Below, one piece after another: positions 12,440 to 13,725 of a DNA stretch of 13,725 bases (position 1 is the first letter of the stretch; every line of letters begins with the position of its first letter). Both the position numbers and the translations under genes were made by a program. Source of the DNA: XYC2-FULL-41-22 sp041666465 (GTDB lineage: Bacteria > Patescibacteriota > Gracilibacteria > UBA1369 > UBA12470). Where the stretch lies: positions 1 through 13,725 of the forward strand of contig JBAYGX010000033.1 in NCBI GenBank assembly GCA_041666465.1, in the 5' to 3' direction. The notes under the pieces were generated by a model. It was not told the origin of the DNA, made no database searches, and saw nothing but the letters and a program-made list of their open reading frames with translations.

Positions 12440-13498
12440 TTACTGTATTTCGAAAAGACTTTTAAAACGAACGATTGTTGCGGTTGGCATTTTTCTATGC
12501 AACGCTTCTGTCAAATTATCGTCAGGGATAGTATTAGGTCGAGTGAAGTGTAAGGCGCCAAAGATGATAACTCCAACCGGAGGTGATTGGCTTGTTAAAG
12601 CTTGAGCGAATGCATTAGTGGCTACTATGTTTCGGTTTCGGTAAACATCGTTTTCATGTGCTTCTCTAAAAGTTGAGTTTGCTTGATCCGAAATAGATTC
12701 CAATCTTTTTAGATATTGTTCTTCGGATTCTCCATCTTTTTTCTCCAAATCGGATCTTGTTAAATCAATAGTTGCCAAGGCGTTACCAACAAACTCTTTG
12801 AATTTATCCTGATCAGTGTCTTTGTAAGGATCAATACCGTAGTTATAGAGCATGCCGTTCATGTTGCCTAAAGAAACTTGCATTGAGGCTTCGGAAAGTT
12901 TCAAATCGAGTCTTTCGAAATCGGTCATGTTTCCCTCTTTGGATTTAAGGAATTCAACATTTTTATGATTAAAAAAATAACCAATGTATGTTAGTGCAAA
13001 CTCTTTTTTTAGAGCCGGGTTTTCAAGATTCCAATCTCCCAGTCCCACAGTTGTGTAACAATTGTTGTCCAAGGTTACCTCTCCTCTACTTAAATTAGGA
13101 GGAATGTCCGGAGGGGGGTTGTAAATTATTCCTTCCAGTCCAACCAAATCGATTCCAAAATTACTTCTAAGGTATTTCAATTTGGCTTGTTCCGGTTCCG
13201 GAGTCCCGTGAGAATCGTAAAGCAATATTATGATTGGACCTCCAGGGGCTCCTTCTTTAAGTATTTCAAAACTGTAAGAATCTTTTTCAATTTGCCGATT
13301 TAATCTTTCGAAAAACCTTGGTCCATGAGTACTTGCTTTGTGGTAAAAAGCAGATGAATCCGGGGTTGCGGGACTACAGTTATCAATGCCGGGCGGAGGC
13401 GGTACTGTAGTAGGATGGGCATGTGCACATCCTATTGAGGATAATCCCATTAGCAGGATGGTTTTTTTTGCCAGATCTGATAACCTTGGAAATTCCAT
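12440..13498 (-). CDS. Probable exported TraB/TIKI/EreA-like protein
   Basis: From the ATG at 13498 the protein has 352 residues. An N-terminal export signal (charged MEFPRLSDLAKK, core TILLMGLSSIG) is followed by Cys24, which could be a lipoprotein acceptor although the lipobox SIGC is imperfect. A Pro-rich stretch follows. Motifs recall the TraB/TIKI/EreA-like hydrolase group: YDSHGTPE (94-101), GLEG (120-123), an Arg/Asn-rich helix HENDVYRNRNIVATNAF (281-297) and GALHF (314-318) with a GxxH pattern. Such proteins include metal-dependent peptidases and esterase-like enzymes, but substrate and activity are unknown here. The frame stays open upstream, with an ATG at 13588 and a TTG at 13606. 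I prefer 13498 because it puts the signal peptide first and because the longer versions run into a plus-strand promoter and CIRCE element. Confidence 0.5.
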   Translation of the reverse strand: MEFPRLSDLAKKTILLMGLSSIGCAHAHPTTVPPPPGIDNCSPATPDSSAFYHKASTHGPRFFERLNRQIEKDSYSFEILKEGAPGGPIIILLYDSHGTPEPEQAKLKYLRSNFGIDLVGLEGIIYNPPPDIPPNLSRGEVTLDNNCYTTVGLGDWNLENPALKKEFALTYIGYFFNHKNVEFLKSKEGNMTDFERLDLKLSEASMQVSLGNMNGMLYNYGIDPYKDTDQDKFKEFVGNALATIDLTRSDLEKKDGESEEQYLKRLESISDQANSTFREAHENDVYRNRNIVATNAFAQALTSQSPPVGVIIFGALHFTRPNTIPDDNLTEALHRKMPTATIVRFKSLFEIQ

Positions 13499-13564
13499 GA
13501 TCGTTTTTAAGGTGGCATAGTGGCATATTTCACCTTTTTCGTCAAGTACGGTTGGGAAAATCGC

Positions 13565-13593
13565 TTGACCATATGTTTGTGTTTCCATAAAAT
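13565..13593 (+). promoter_or_regulatory. Heat-shock-type promoter reading out of the right end
   Basis: TTGACC (13565-13570), a 17-bp spacer and TAAAAT (13588-13593) make a strong sigma-70-type promoter on the plus strand. The CIRCE operator starts at its last base, so the predicted start of transcription (about 13600) lies inside the operator. This is the standard layout of HrcA-repressed promoters. Confidence 0.75.
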
Positions 13594-13619
13594 TAGCACT
13601 GCTCAATTTGGAGTGCTAA
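13593..13619 (+). promoter_or_regulatory. CIRCE element (HrcA operator)
   Basis: TTAGCACTG (13593-13601), 9 bp, and GAGTGCTAA (13611-13619) match the CIRCE consensus TTAGCACTC-N9-GAGTGCTAA at 17 of 18 positions, with the correct 9-bp spacer. HrcA binds CIRCE and represses groESL, dnaK or hrcA operons until heat stress. Together with the promoter it points right, so the controlled gene should begin beyond the window. Confidence 0.9.
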
Positions 13620-13725
13620 CTGTGGGAAGTCTGAAGAAGTAGAAGAAGTATGGGAGGTGACATAGTAATAAAAAAGACTTATAACTTACGACTTATATCT
13701 ATAATTTAACTCAAATAACTCATGA
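13620..13725 (+). other. Leader of an unseen heat-shock gene
   Basis: The last 106 bases are AT-rich and hold GGGAGG at 13652-13657 but no credible ORF; an ATG at 13650 gives only 19 codons. The window ends with ATGA at 13722-13725, which could be the start of the next gene, giving a leader of about 120 nt. This is a guess that the next bases would settle. Confidence 0.35.

Noticed and set aside
1..13725. CRISPR array, prophage, transposon or toxin-antitoxin pair
   Set aside because: No regularly spaced direct repeats, no transposase, integrase or phage structural genes and no small gene pair were found on either strand.

Overview
The window looks like a piece of an AT-rich bacterial chromosome, not a mobile element. 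There is no transposase, integrase, phage gene, CRISPR array, tRNA or rRNA that I can recognise. A class II ribonucleotide reductase start, RNase Y, a cell surface built from S-layer-homology and lamin-tail proteins, compact genes and starts without a Shine-Dalgarno sequence suggest a Patescibacteria/CPR-type organism, possibly of the Peregrinibacteria-Gracilibacteria side. That placement is inference from gene style, not from a marker gene. UGA is not used as a sense codon in any gene here, and every complete gene stops with UAA or UAG.

Layout. 1-526 (minus): N-terminal part of a B12-dependent ribonucleotide reductase (nrdJ), cut by the window edge. About 300 nt upstream lies its promoter, covered by two NrdR boxes exactly 32 bp apart. 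912-1013: inverted block of octamer repeats. 1014-3374 (minus): arginine decarboxylase-like speA followed by agmatinase speB, a two-step route from arginine to putrescine; the speA frame runs well upstream of its first ATG and seems to be broken by one base. 3404-3557 (plus): a tiny self-contained transcription unit with promoter, a 10-codon Gly/Cys microORF and a strong intrinsic terminator. 3540-4997 (minus): secreted, membrane-anchored protein with three lamin-tail domains, whose start codon sits in the loop of a 17-bp hairpin. 5077-7533 (minus): SLH-domain protein with a C-terminal beta-propeller, ended by a clear terminator. 7591-7850: two diverged copies of a roughly 110-nt element facing each other. 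7845-10451 (minus): large GT-C-like membrane protein. 10754-12283 (plus): RNase Y, with an Asn where the last metal-binding Asp of the HD domain is expected. 12440-13498 (minus): probable exported TraB/TIKI/EreA-like protein. 13565-13619 (plus): sigma-70-type promoter overlapping a near-perfect CIRCE element, pointing out of the right end, so a HrcA-controlled heat-shock gene probably follows.

How it fits together. The middle of the window is mostly cell-envelope functions (lamin-tail protein, SLH-propeller, GT-C-like enzyme), flanked by housekeeping genes under recognisable global regulators (NrdR at the left, HrcA at the right) and a polyamine pair. The non-coding DNA is unusually structured: most gene boundaries carry short GC-rich palindromes, often with GCTTCGC or GCGAAGC in the loop, and at least two repeat families occur as pairs. 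The most promising undescribed items are the Gly/Cys micro-gene, the inverted element pair at 7591-7850 and the hairpin that presents the start codon at 4995-4997.
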